Origin: Brevibacillus migulae | GTDB taxonomy: Bacteria > Bacillota > Bacilli > Brevibacillales > Brevibacillaceae | Assembly (NCBI RefSeq): GCF_004521915.1 | Contig: NZ_SDKD01000010.1 | Coordinates: 68,213 to 132,212 of the forward strand | Direction: 5' to 3' | Length of the DNA stretch: 64,000 nt | In this document: positions 53,669 through 62,871 of the stretch, piece after piece | Position numbering within the stretch: position 1 is the first letter of the stretch | How the letters are laid out: the number at the start of each line of letters is the position of its first letter | Position numbers and translations under genes: made by a program | The notes under the pieces: model-generated | Databases searched by the model: none | What the model saw: the letters and a program-made list of their open reading frames with translations, nothing else | Told to the model about the DNA's origin: nothing

Positions 53669-55309
53669 TTACAGGTTCAGATCGGTATACTTGAAGTAAG
53701 CCCCACCCAGCGGGAAGATGATGAAGTCTTTCACCTTATCGTTTTTGATATAAGGGTTGCCGCGGAAGTTGATCGGAGCCAAAGGCATTTCTTCCATGAG
53801 CAGGGTTTCCGCCTGCAGCAGAATATCCTTGCGCTTTGCCAAGTCAGGCTCGTGGTAGCTCTTGTCGATCAGCTCTTTGAAGGTCGGGTTCTCCCAGTTC
53901 GGATGGTTGTTTCCTCCTGTTTTGTCACGGAACATTTCGAGGAAGTTGATCGGATCGTTGAAGTCGGCTCCCCACTGGAAGCGGATCAGATCAAAATTTC
54001 CTTGGGAGCGCATCTCCTGATATACCTTCAGCTCTGCAGTATACAGATCTACTTCCACGCCGAGATTTTTCCGCCACTGATCCTGCAGGGCTTCTGCCAT
54101 CTTTTTGTTGACATCGGTGCTGTCAAAGGTGTACGTCACTTTCGGGAACTTCGAAATCCCCAGTTCCTTCATACCTTCAGCCAGCAGCTGCTTCGCTTTT
54201 TCCGTATCTTCCTTAAAGTAGCCGTCCTGGTTTAGTCCCATCGAGGTGGGTACCCATCCGTAGGCGGCAGGTACGCCGGTTTGCAGGATGTTGTCAATCA
54301 GCGATTTGCGATCGATCGCGTACGCAAAAGCCTGGCGGATCTTTTTATTGGAGAACGGCGGTTTTTCGGTATTGAACACGACGGATTGCGTACCAGGGTT
54401 ATCCGCTACCATCAGTTTGCCTTCGTCCTTCAGCTTCTGAATCGCGTCTGGAGGCAATGTGGAGGCCGGATATCCGCCCCAATCGAGGTCGCCGTTTTCA
54501 AACATCGAGAGTGCCGTGTTGTTGTCATCGATCATGGAAATCTCGATGCGATCCAGTTTGACGTTGTCTTTATCCCAGTAATTCGGATTTTTGACGAACA
54601 CGATCTTGCTCTTATGCTCCCACGTTTCCATGTTGAAAGGTCCATTTCCGACGATGGTTTTCGCTTCTGCCGCCCACTTGGGATTGCTTTCCAGTGTCTT
54701 TTGATGGAGCGGGAACAGCGTCGGGAAGAACGTCAGCTCACGGAAAAATGGGGTTGGCGCTTTTAGCTGGAATTCTACCGTATAGTCGTCCAGCGCCTTC
54801 ACCCCGACTTCATCAGCCGTCCCTTTACCCGTGTTATATTCCTCTCCGCCTTTTATGTAATAGAGCTGATATGCGTATTCCGAAGCCGTTTTCGGATCGA
54901 GATTGCGCTTGATCGCGTAGACAAAGTCATGGGCCGTCACCGGATCACCGTTGCTCCACTTCGCCTCTTTGCGGATTTTAAACGTATATTTCGTATAGTC
55001 AGGTGTATTCTCGAAGCTCTCCGCGGTGGCGTTTACCAATTCTCCCTTTAAGTCGTAGCTGGTAAGACCTTCAAAACAGGCGTAAATCATGTCGAATGAA
55101 TCTGCGTCTACCGCGATACCCGGATCGAGCGATGGCGGTTCGCTGTTGATGCTCCAGTGCAGTACCTTTGGCGCAGTCGATGCTGCTGGCTGGTTAGCTG
55201 CAGGCGCCCCCTGCTCCCCCGTCGTGTTTCCCTGGGTGTTGGTACTACAGCCTACCAGTCCACCAAGGCTAAGCGTCAGACAGGTCATTACGGCAATCGC
55301 CTTTTTCAC
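53669..55309 (-). CDS. oppA: oligopeptide-binding lipoprotein (OppA/DppE family)
   Basis: The 546-residue protein has a lipoprotein signal (LVGC, Cys21) and the family 5 solute-binding layout: LHWSINSEPPSLDPGIAVD, KYTFKIRKEAKWSNGDPVTAHDFVYA, KKIRQAFAYAIDRKSLIDNI and a C-terminal LAPINFRGNPYIKNDKVKD. It binds short peptides for an Opp/Dpp importer, but the other importer genes are not in the window. The GTG at 55309 was chosen because AAGGAGG lies 7 bases upstream; an ATG at 55315 is too close to it. Confidence 0.92.
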   Translation of the reverse strand: MKKAIAVMTCLTLSLGGLVGCSTNTQGNTTGEQGAPAANQPAASTAPKVLHWSINSEPPSLDPGIAVDADSFDMIYACFEGLTSYDLKGELVNATAESFENTPDYTKYTFKIRKEAKWSNGDPVTAHDFVYAIKRNLDPKTASEYAYQLYYIKGGEEYNTGKGTADEVGVKALDDYTVEFQLKAPTPFFRELTFFPTLFPLHQKTLESNPKWAAEAKTIVGNGPFNMETWEHKSKIVFVKNPNYWDKDNVKLDRIEISMIDDNNTALSMFENGDLDWGGYPASTLPPDAIQKLKDEGKLMVADNPGTQSVVFNTEKPPFSNKKIRQAFAYAIDRKSLIDNILQTGVPAAYGWVPTSMGLNQDGYFKEDTEKAKQLLAEGMKELGISKFPKVTYTFDSTDVNKKMAEALQDQWRKNLGVEVDLYTAELKVYQEMRSQGNFDLIRFQWGADFNDPINFLEMFRDKTGGNNHPNWENPTFKELIDKSYHEPDLAKRKDILLQAETLLMEEMPLAPINFRGNPYIKNDKVKDFIIFPLGGAYFKYTDLNL

Positions 55310-55383
55310 AAACATCCCTCCTTATTTTTCAGAAAAGTTTATCAAATATTCGGATGATATACTACTAAATTTTATAAATATGC

Positions 55384-55423
55384 AAAAAATCTGCTACTCC
55401 TTGAATATAAGGAATAACAGATT
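55384..55423 (-). terminator. terminator of the hydrolase operon
   Basis: AATCTG-TA-TCCTT pairs with AAGGA-TA-CAGATT around a short loop; on the minus strand TTTT follows. Confidence 0.75.
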
Positions 55424-55442
55424 GATACATGCAGGGTGTTCA

Positions 55443-56210
55443 CTATTCACTTTTCAGATATGTGCAGAACCAATCATCCGCCAACTTCGTCAACACATCC
55501 ATATGTTCAAGAAAGCGATGCGTCGCCCCTTCAATGACTTCCAGTTTCGACTCTGGAGAAAGCAATGCCATGGCTCTTTGCGATCGTTCCAATAACAGCA
55601 GCTCCTCTTCGTCGCCGGGGTGATTTCCATGGATGATCAGAACGGGACAGCGAACCGGCTTTAACAGTTCCTGTTGATGAATCTGTTCAAAATCCAGCAG
55701 CATCTGCTGATCAATCCGGATTTGCTTTCGCGGCCCTGTCTCTTTTTCCACGGTCAGGTATCCACGCTCATGCAATTCTTGCAGCTGCTCAGGACGAAAG
55801 TATTCCTCCCAATTGTAGTGCATGGCATCGGTTAACGCGCCGGACAGCACCATCGTAACAATGTCAGGCCGATAGCATTTGAGACAGATCAGACTGCCCA
55901 GGCTGTGACCGTAGAGGGCGATTTTCTCAAACCCTCTCGCTTTCGCATAGTCGATGACCGCCTGTAAATCATCCACTTCCCGTTCGACCGAAATACGTTC
56001 ATCATCACTTTCACCACAGCCGCTAAAATCAAAGGTCAGCACATGAAATCCCGAACGTACAAATGCGCTCGCTAACCGGTCGAACCTGCCGTTTAACGAT
56101 TTGTCAGACGTAAAGCCATGAGCCATGATAATGATAGAGCCCGACGAGGAAGGATAAAGATGCCCTACCAGCTTCTTTTTTCGTGAATTTACAATGACAA
56201 TCCGTTCCAT
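55443..56210 (-). CDS. alpha/beta hydrolase
   Basis: The 255-residue hydrolase has an oxyanion strand MAHGFTSDKS, the nucleophile elbow YGHSLGS, a DFSGCGESD loop, and the late acid-histidine region IIHGNHPGDEE and GATHRFLEH. The triad is complete. ATG 56210 was chosen over an upstream in-frame ATG because GAAGGGA lies before it. It ends a run of four close genes that starts with ecsA. The substrate is unknown. Confidence 0.87.
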   Translation of the reverse strand: MERIVIVNSRKKKLVGHLYPSSSGSIIIMAHGFTSDKSLNGRFDRLASAFVRSGFHVLTFDFSGCGESDDERISVEREVDDLQAVIDYAKARGFEKIALYGHSLGSLICLKCYRPDIVTMVLSGALTDAMHYNWEEYFRPEQLQELHERGYLTVEKETGPRKQIRIDQQMLLDFEQIHQQELLKPVRCPVLIIHGNHPGDEEELLLLERSQRAMALLSPESKLEVIEGATHRFLEHMDVLTKLADDWFCTYLKSE

Positions 56211-56232
56211 CCCGCATTCCCTTCTCTCTACA

Positions 56233-56496
56233 TCAGCAATAATGGCAAGAGCCGCGCTGCTTTCCAAGCGCTTCGGCGTTTTCCGGATACGGAAAGCCTT
56301 TGTGACCGAAAAGCGCCGCAACCGTATCTTCTTCGGCATCCGTCATTTCAAAAAAGACGATGGCAGTGAAATCTCCAGGCATCGGAATCGGCTGATTCGC
56401 TGCCTCGGCGACATAGGCAATCCCGAGCTGATCCAGCTGTGCGAGCACCCCCATGATATGCGTTCCTGGAACCTTGTAGTATCTCGTTTTTTTCAT
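56233..56496 (-). CDS. small hypothetical protein with C-terminal Cys-rich tail
   Basis: The 87-residue protein (MKKTRYYKVPGTHIMG at the start) has a single CHYC pair at its C-terminus (GSCHYC) and a middle DFTAIVFFEMTDAEEDTVAALFGHKGFP. No family is recognised; the tail could bind a metal. The ATG at 56496 has AGAGGTG 7 bases upstream and lies 22 bases after ecsB, so it is in the same operon. Confidence 0.65.
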   Translation of the reverse strand: MKKTRYYKVPGTHIMGVLAQLDQLGIAYVAEAANQPIPMPGDFTAIVFFEMTDAEEDTVAALFGHKGFPYPENAEALGKQRGSCHYC

Positions 56497-56518
56497 CGAA
56501 AACACCTCTTCCCATGAT

Positions 56519-57754
56519 TCACGCGCGCAACCCTCGCGGCAGTACAAGATAACTGTACCCATACGAAGCGAGGAATGACACCAAAAACAATAGAAAAACG
56601 GCCGATCCGGCGCCGGACAACCAGGCCATAATGCTGATCAGCAGCCCTTGAATCAACAGCAAAACTCCGCATACCCATTGGAAAGATCGCTTCTGTCCCT
56701 CCACATTGATGGGAAAAAGAATCCGCCCATTCCCCTTTCGCTGCCGTTTCCAGATCCCTTTGATCTGACTGGCCGTCATGAGCAGGATCATCACGATTAC
56801 AGCCGCTTTTGCCGTCAGATCTGGAAAGAGAACGGCCAAGAGCCCGCCAATCACCAGCAGCCGTACATAGATTCCGAGATAATCCGCAGAACGGAGGAAC
56901 ATCCGCAAAAACAAGATCCGCCCTGCATTTGCTTGTGCGTAGGGTACAACACGGACAAAAGGAGAGAGCCAGCGTCTGCTCTGTCCACGACTGCCCACTT
57001 GCGGAATATCGGTGAATTGATTGACAAAGCGATAAAATTTCCGCCGCTGCCTATTCTCTATCTCCAGTAAGCGATACCATTGATAGGGATATTGTTTGCG
57101 AATTCGGTTGAGCTGGATCGAAAAGCCTATCAGAAAAACGGTTCCGAACAAGCCCGCCAATGACCAACCGCCAATGCGGAGAAACTCCCCTGCAGTAAAT
57201 ACCCAAGCGAGGATCAGGAACGAAAACAAATATCGCGCCAAGGCATAAGATGTGAGACTCCTTTGCTCTGGAAGCTTTAGCAGAATCCAGCTGCTGTGGA
57301 CATTCCAACCTTTGAGGATAATAGGTACAAGCCAATAAAACCAGAGCTGTACACTGTCACTCTGCATGTTTGCTTGATAGACAGGGAAGAAAAGCAGGAG
57401 CAACAGGAACAAAAAGATACTTTGCACCATCCAATTATACCTTCTCGTTTTCCGAAAATAAGCTTCCATCCTATGCTCTAACGGTGTCAGGAAAAGGAGA
57501 TCCGCTTCAAGCAAGAAGGTCCGATGCGGAGTCCTCGTGACCAGCAAGGATACCACAAACGCAAGCGCATAGGGCACGGGAAACCAGGGAGGAATGGCGG
57601 CAATCAGGTCCCTGTAGTAAAGGGCGATAAGTCCCCCAAGGAAGATCGCAATGAATAGCATGCCCCCATTCGCCATGTATTGGGAATAGCGAATAAACTC
57701 CCGGGAAAATCGTGCATAGCGGTCTTCGAAGAGCGCGTCCAGATCCGTTTTCAC
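56519..57754 (-). CDS. ecsB: ABC transporter permease EcsB
   Basis: The 411-residue membrane protein has about eight to ten hydrophobic helices and the EcsB pattern: an N-terminal RYARFSREFIRYSQYMANGG and the central LLFLTPLEHRMEAYFRKTRRYNW. It is the membrane half of the Ecs transporter. In B. subtilis EcsAB is needed for regulated intramembrane proteolysis by RasP, secretion and competence. Its start overlaps the ecsA stop by 4 bases. Confidence 0.87.
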   Translation of the reverse strand: MKTDLDALFEDRYARFSREFIRYSQYMANGGMLFIAIFLGGLIALYYRDLIAAIPPWFPVPYALAFVVSLLVTRTPHRTFLLEADLLFLTPLEHRMEAYFRKTRRYNWMVQSIFLFLLLLLFFPVYQANMQSDSVQLWFYWLVPIILKGWNVHSSWILLKLPEQRSLTSYALARYLFSFLILAWVFTAGEFLRIGGWSLAGLFGTVFLIGFSIQLNRIRKQYPYQWYRLLEIENRQRRKFYRFVNQFTDIPQVGSRGQSRRWLSPFVRVVPYAQANAGRILFLRMFLRSADYLGIYVRLLVIGGLLAVLFPDLTAKAAVIVMILLMTASQIKGIWKRQRKGNGRILFPINVEGQKRSFQWVCGVLLLIQGLLISIMAWLSGAGSAVFLLFLVSFLASYGYSYLVLPRGLRA

Positions 57755-58494
57755 TTGTCTTCAGCCTCCACGACATGCAAATAAATATCGTCCAGGGAAT
57801 GGTGAGAAAAACCAGTTTGCTGACGCAGCTCTTCCAACGTCCCTTGCATCTTGATTTCACCTTTATGGATGATGATAAAACGGTCACAGTATCTTTCTGC
57901 GGTCGCTAAAATATGTGTAGACATGAGGATCCCTGCCCCTTGCTCCTTGCATTTTTCCAGCCATGTCAATAAAGAACGAATGCCTAACGGATCCAATCCT
58001 AATATCGGTTCATCTACAATGAACAGACGCGGCTCCACCAAAAGGGCCATCATGATCATCAGCTTTTGTCTCATCCCTTTGGAAAACTGGTGAGGAAAAC
58101 GGTCTTTCATCTCTTCCATACGGAATTCTTGCAGCAGCGGTTTGACCCTCTCCAAAAATAACTGCCGCTCCACTCCATGGGTCATCGCCATAAGCTCCAA
58201 ATGCTCCCACAAGCTCAGCTCCTCATAATAGATCGGAGATTCGGGGATATAGCCATACGAGAGTCGGTAGGTATCCGGATTCGAAGCAAATGTTTGCCCG
58301 GCAATCTGAATGCTTCCTTCTCTCGGCTGCAGCAGCCCTAAAATATGCTTAATGGTCGTACTTTTCCCCGCCCCATTCAACCCGATTAGTGCCACAATTT
58401 CTTTTTCGTGTATGTCAAACGTGATATTTTTGATCACCGTCTGGCTGGAGGTATACCCGCCTGTCACTCCGTTGACTTCCAAAATCTTATTCAT
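57751..58494 (-). CDS. ecsA: ABC transporter ATPase EcsA
   Basis: The 247-residue ATPase has Walker A GLNGAGKST, signature FSKGMRQK, and Walker B RLFIVDEPILGLDPLG, plus a Q-loop in IPESPIYYEELSLWEHLEL. The FSKGM variant of the signature is normal in the CcmA/Ecs subgroup. It is coupled to ecsB by an ATGA overlap and heads a four-gene run with a small Cys-tail protein and a hydrolase. The transported substrate is not known. Confidence 0.92.
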   Translation of the reverse strand: MNKILEVNGVTGGYTSSQTVIKNITFDIHEKEIVALIGLNGAGKSTTIKHILGLLQPREGSIQIAGQTFASNPDTYRLSYGYIPESPIYYEELSLWEHLELMAMTHGVERQLFLERVKPLLQEFRMEEMKDRFPHQFSKGMRQKLMIMMALLVEPRLFIVDEPILGLDPLGIRSLLTWLEKCKEQGAGILMSTHILATAERYCDRFIIIHKGEIKMQGTLEELRQQTGFSHHSLDDIYLHVVEAEDK

Positions 58495-58579
58495 AATACT
58501 CCCTCTATGTTTACATAATATATTTTATGTGAATTTAGTTTGCAATTCGGCTGCTTGCAACATTCGCAGCCGAAAACGA

Positions 58580-58897
58580 TCAGTCATACTTCTCGTCTTC
58601 CTCTCTGATTTTCCCATCCACGATCAAATCCAGCTCTGTCTCAAAATTCAGGTATAATTCTGCAGGCAAGGCCTCGGTTATCTCAATGATATCTGGCAGT
58701 TCCAGGGCATCTTCTACAGTTGATGGCCGATTATCCAATCGATTAAACCACATCCGTACCTCTTCCATCAGTTTATAGAAAGACGCTTCGAATTGATTCG
58801 CCTCGTCCTCCGCTTCCTCTTCGCTGCTCCCTTTCATTTTGTTCCAGTGATGAAGCGTTGTTTTCAATGCTTGTTCCACAGCCTCGAGCACTTTCAT
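58580..58897 (-). CDS. acidic hypothetical protein, 105 aa
   Basis: The protein is strongly acidic and helical (EEEAEDEANQFEASFYKLMEEVRMWFNRLD), with a conserved-looking DIIEITEALPAELYLNFETELDLIVDG. I recognise no family. GAAAGGAAGAG lies before the ATG and a gap of 85 bases separates it from ecsA. It is likely a cytosolic protein shared among relatives of this host. Confidence 0.7.
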   Translation of the reverse strand: MKVLEAVEQALKTTLHHWNKMKGSSEEEAEDEANQFEASFYKLMEEVRMWFNRLDNRPSTVEDALELPDIIEITEALPAELYLNFETELDLIVDGKIREEDEKYD

Positions 58898-58973
58898 CTC
58901 TTCCTTTCTTTCCCATTCGCCTTTCGTTTAAAAATGACCCCCGCCTACATGATCGGGAGTCCGATGGTTTGTT

Positions 58974-60230
58974 TCATACATATACATGTTCAAGGACAAG
59001 GGGTGACAACGCTTTTGTCTCGTCCACATAAATAAAGGCATCATACCGGTCTGACAAGCGGGTGGGCACATAATTTCCCCGTTCATACCGCGGATGATAC
59101 ACGACGCCGATCGCGCGATGACCGATCACTTTCCGGTAGATGTCTTGCCCGGATGAGAACAAAATCACCTTATTCTCCGGTCCTGCCAGATGAAGATAGT
59201 CCTCCCAGCTATGTCGAGCGGCAGGCGGAACCTGCATTTCTTCTAACGGAGCGCCCCATTCCCGGGCTGCAATGACCGTGCCTCGATGCGTACCGAAGCC
59301 GACGATGTATACTTCATCCTTTTCATGCTGTTCGCGCAGCAGCTGGCCGACATTGATCTCGCCTTCCTCGACCATATCGGTAGCTCGTGCATCCCCTACG
59401 TGCGTATTGTGCTCCCAGATGATCGCCTTCGCTTCATTGCCGTGAAAATTCATCAGCCGGTGCGCGACCTCGACCATATGGGTATCGCGGATATTCCATG
59501 AATCCGGACCGCCTTTTACCATGGCACGGTAGTATCGTTCAGCATGCAAGGCTACGAGTGAATTGATCTCCAGGTTCAGTTCGGACTCCGGATCTTCGGC
59601 GGAGGTGCTGCGTTTCTTTTGCAGCTCCACTAGCAACTGCACCACTTCCTCCTCACAATCGGTAGAGAAAAAAGATGCGGATATGCCATACTCATGACCA
59701 TCCCGCTCGAATGGTTCAAAGCAGCTAAATACCTTCTTGGCTGTTTCCAGCTCCGGAGATCCCGTCTTGGTCAGATGCTGGATCACTTCGTCAATGGATT
59801 CCCACAGGCTGTACATGTCCAGGCCGTAAAACCCGACTCTTTTCTCAACCGGCAGCTCCGCGTTATACGCCTTCAGCCATTCTGCCAGCTCCACAATCTC
59901 CCGGTTGGCCCACATCCAGGTTGGCCACCGATTGAACGCCCTCATCACATCGTAGACATTCGTTTCTTGGGAATAGCCTTTGACGTATCTATTTAAAGCA
60001 TAACAGGATGGCCAGTCTCCTTCCACTGCGATAAACGAAAAACCTTTCTCCTGAATGAGTTTTTTCGAAATTTCACTGCGGATTGTATAGAATTCCGATG
60101 TTCCGTGTGTAGCTTCCCCGAGCAGGACATATTTGGCGTTTCCCACCTGATTGAATATGGGCTCTGCGTTGAATTCGCGAAACGGTATCGCATCCGATCT
60201 GATCTGTTCCAACAAAGATGACTCAGGCAA
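58974..60230 (-). CDS. erythromycin esterase-like protein
   Basis: The 418-residue protein has the family blocks LLGEATHGTSEFYTIRSEISKKL, VEGDWPSCYALNRYVKG, WMWANREIVELAEWLKAYN, IIWEHNTHVGDARAT and VYIVGFGTHRGTVIAAREWG, holding the conserved Glu and His residues. Ere-type enzymes open macrolide lactones; most chromosomal members have unknown roles and should not be assumed to confer resistance. I set the start at TTG 60230 behind AAAGGAAG; the ATG at 60260 abuts its ribosome site and is less likely. Confidence 0.85.
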   Translation of the reverse strand: MPESSLLEQIRSDAIPFREFNAEPIFNQVGNAKYVLLGEATHGTSEFYTIRSEISKKLIQEKGFSFIAVEGDWPSCYALNRYVKGYSQETNVYDVMRAFNRWPTWMWANREIVELAEWLKAYNAELPVEKRVGFYGLDMYSLWESIDEVIQHLTKTGSPELETAKKVFSCFEPFERDGHEYGISASFFSTDCEEEVVQLLVELQKKRSTSAEDPESELNLEINSLVALHAERYYRAMVKGGPDSWNIRDTHMVEVAHRLMNFHGNEAKAIIWEHNTHVGDARATDMVEEGEINVGQLLREQHEKDEVYIVGFGTHRGTVIAAREWGAPLEEMQVPPAARHSWEDYLHLAGPENKVILFSSGQDIYRKVIGHRAIGVVYHPRYERGNYVPTRLSDRYDAFIYVDETKALSPLVLEHVYV

Positions 60231-60322
60231 TCTTATCTCTTCCTTTCCGGTAAAAATCATCCTTTCCAGATTAGCATGCAACAAAAATGCAACCACATTC
60301 GATTTATCTCCTCTTGCCGAAT

Positions 60323-60361
60323 AAAAAAAGCTGCATCCCCCATGCGATTTCGGGATGCAGC
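60323..60361 (-). terminator. terminator of the MHYT-GGDEF-EAL gene
   Basis: GCTGCATCCC pairs perfectly with GGGATGCAGC around a 12-base loop; seven T residues follow on the minus strand. Confidence 0.92.
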
Positions 60362-60388
60362 GATATTCAAGGAAGGCCGATTTACCAT

Positions 60389-62413
60389 TTACGTAGTGAG
60401 GCTGGATTGGTGTTCCGCTGCTTCATTTTTAGCTTGCAGCCATGTGAGAATTTCTTCATTTCCCATCGGCTTTCCATAGAAATAGCCTTGCATGACGTAA
60501 CAGCCTAACTGCGTTAAAAATTCGATGTGCTCTTCATTCTCCACACCTTCTGCGATGACATCCAATTTCAGATTTTCCGCCATTAAGACAATCGCGTGTA
60601 TGATGGCGCGCTTTCCAGGCGTGTCCAAATCTTGGGTAAACAACCGGTCCAATTTCAATGCGTCAATCGGGATGCGATCGAGTAAGCCGATCGAAGAATA
60701 TCCCGTACCGAAGTCGTCCATCGAGACTCGCACTCCCAATTTCCGTATGCTCTCAAGCTGTCTGATGATGTCATTTATATCATAAAACACCATGGATTCT
60801 GTTATTTCAAGCTCAAGAAAATGGGGGTCCAGCTTTACTTTTTCCAGGACCTCTTGCACCCATTCCAACAGATTGCTGGTTTGAAACAATCGGACAGAGA
60901 GGTTGACGGACACGGGCTGCATGATTCCTTGTTCCTTCCAAGCTTTGCATTGAACGCAAGCTTCCTCGAGCACCCACCTCGTCATCGGCACGACTAATCC
61001 CGTCTCTTCCGCAATCGGGATAAATTCTGCGGGAGAAACCAGGCCGAGCCGTGGATGCTGCCAGCGGATCAACGCCTCAAATCCGAACAGTTGGTTCGTT
61101 TTTACGTTCCATTTCGGCTGATAGACGATGAAAAACTGTTTTTGCTCGATTGCCCGCTGCAAATCCTTCTCCAATTCCATTTTCCGGACCTCTTGCACGC
61201 CCATGTCTTCTGTATATACGCAATATTGATTTTTCCCCAAACCTTTGGCCCGATACATAGCGGTATCCGCTTGTTTCAGCAAGACAGATCGGTCGGATTC
61301 CTGGATGGAACCGATACTGATGCCTATGCTTCCTGTAATGTATAATTCGTTTCCTTCGATTCTGTAGACGTTTTTCACACGCTGCAAGATTTGTTGGGCC
61401 AACTGTTCCGCACGCGCTTGGGTGCAATGCTTCACGATGAACAAAAATTCATCCCCACCAATGCGGAAGGCCTGCTGATCGACTTGAAGAAACTCGCGCA
61501 GCCGTGTTCCCACTTCTTGAACCAAAAGATCGCCAACATTATGCCCAAGCGTGTCATTGATTGCCTTGAATTGATCCAAGTCGAGGAATAAGACACCGAT
61601 GCTTTCATTGCCGATATGGGTATCGAAAAACCGATTCATTTCGTTACGATTCGGCAATCCGGTGATAGTATCCTGATAGGCCATCTTTTCCAATACATGG
61701 CGGTCAAAAAACATGGCTCCCCACGATACCATCAAGATAATGAAAATGGTGACCGTCACACCGTAAAGGAGAAAAAAGTCAATGGATGCCTCTCCGCCCA
61801 TCATACCGTGTTGAGCGTGAAAATTAGCCGCTTTCATCCCGGTATAATGCATCCCGCAAATGGCAAAACCCATGATTACGGCGGACAACCATTTCATCCA
61901 ACTTGCCGAGGTTTGATTCCGAAAGCGCAAAAACAAAAATAGCGCGGCATAAGAAGCCACAAAAGCGATCAAGGCGGATAGCGCCCATAAGGTTTTGTCA
62001 TAAGTTACATCAAGGGGCATAATCATCGCAGCCATCCCCATATAATGCATCGTGACAATCCCACTCCCCATGATAAAGCCGCCGATGGCAATCTTATACC
62101 AGTTGATGTTTTTTGGCATGGTAATATAGAAGGCTATAAAGGAAGAAATCACGCTGGCCAGCATGGACAGCAAGGTCAGCCAGATATCATACTTCACGTT
62201 CGCATGCAGGTGAAACGCAAGCATCCCGACAAAATGCATGGACCATACGCCATTCCCCATGACAAACGCACCAGCCAGCAGCCAAAAAAACCTGGTTTTC
62301 CCTTGGGAATGAGAAATTTTAGCCGTGATGCTTAATGCTGAATATGAAGCCAAAATCGCAATCACTGCTGAGAGAGCAACAATATATAAGTTGTATTCAC
62401 CTTCTATATTCAC
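60389..62413 (-). CDS. MHYT-GGDEF-EAL cyclic-di-GMP signalling protein
   Basis: The 674-residue protein opens with a seven-helix MHYT sensor, with three motifs MHFVGM, MHYMGM and MHYTGM. A GGDEF domain follows with an intact RIGGDEF (about residue 317) and DQFKAINDTLGHNVGD. Then an EAL domain with FEALIRW (about residue 443), SVNLSVRLF, ELEITES, DDFGTGYSS, and AEGVE. Both catalytic signatures look intact, so it may both make and break cyclic-di-GMP. MHYT domains are proposed to sense oxygen, CO or NO through copper. It is a single-gene unit. Confidence 0.94.
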   Translation of the reverse strand: MNIEGEYNLYIVALSAVIAILASYSALSITAKISHSQGKTRFFWLLAGAFVMGNGVWSMHFVGMLAFHLHANVKYDIWLTLLSMLASVISSFIAFYITMPKNINWYKIAIGGFIMGSGIVTMHYMGMAAMIMPLDVTYDKTLWALSALIAFVASYAALFLFLRFRNQTSASWMKWLSAVIMGFAICGMHYTGMKAANFHAQHGMMGGEASIDFFLLYGVTVTIFIILMVSWGAMFFDRHVLEKMAYQDTITGLPNRNEMNRFFDTHIGNESIGVLFLDLDQFKAINDTLGHNVGDLLVQEVGTRLREFLQVDQQAFRIGGDEFLFIVKHCTQARAEQLAQQILQRVKNVYRIEGNELYITGSIGISIGSIQESDRSVLLKQADTAMYRAKGLGKNQYCVYTEDMGVQEVRKMELEKDLQRAIEQKQFFIVYQPKWNVKTNQLFGFEALIRWQHPRLGLVSPAEFIPIAEETGLVVPMTRWVLEEACVQCKAWKEQGIMQPVSVNLSVRLFQTSNLLEWVQEVLEKVKLDPHFLELEITESMVFYDINDIIRQLESIRKLGVRVSMDDFGTGYSSIGLLDRIPIDALKLDRLFTQDLDTPGKRAIIHAIVLMAENLKLDVIAEGVENEEHIEFLTQLGCYVMQGYFYGKPMGNEEILTWLQAKNEAAEHQSSLTT

Positions 62414-62792
62414 TATATTCTACTCCAATCTCTCATGATGATATGTAGAGGATCACTATACGTGAAAAGTTCGAACGGGACAATTTTTTTGCAACGTAAC
62501 ATGGCTTTTCCGAAAAAGTTGTATCGCCTGCCCAGCTTCTGCTTAGCTTGTTTTGAACGCCATAACACTTGCATTTCAACTGAACAGAACAGCACTTTAC
62601 ATTGTATCATGATAGACTCTACAATAACTTGACAAAATTCGATGCATATTCGACAAAATCCCATCATATTTTCACTTGACGGAACGGAACGAGGACAAGG
62701 TTTCATTTTCATGTTCACCTAACAAGGGAAAATCTTCTTCCCGCACAACTTAAGCAGCCTAGGCAGCGCAACCACTTCCCTTCACCCAAAAA
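62414..62792. other. gene-free upstream region of the cyclic-di-GMP gene
   Basis: No coding frame is convincing. A minus-strand frame (62413-62718) is Cys- and Lys-rich and lacks a ribosome site. I saw no cyclic-di-GMP riboswitch. Confidence 0.55.
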
Positions 62793-62865
62793 AAATACCC
62801 CCTCCGGCTTTAACGCCATCGTCCATCTTTGTGATGTCCGTTTGGCGTTATTTTGCCGTGAGGGG
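62793..62865 (-). terminator. large terminator of the carboxypeptidase gene
   Basis: CCCCTC-CGGC-AACGCCA pairs with TGGCGTT-GCCG-GAGGGG over a loop of about 25 bases; on the minus strand a T-run follows (TATTTTTTTT). Confidence 0.8.
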
Positions 62866-62871
62866 ATTCTA

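Noticed and set aside
62413..62718. 101-codon minus-strand frame upstream of the cyclic-di-GMP gene
   Set aside because: Odd Cys/Lys/Met-rich composition, no ribosome site, abuts the start of the real gene.
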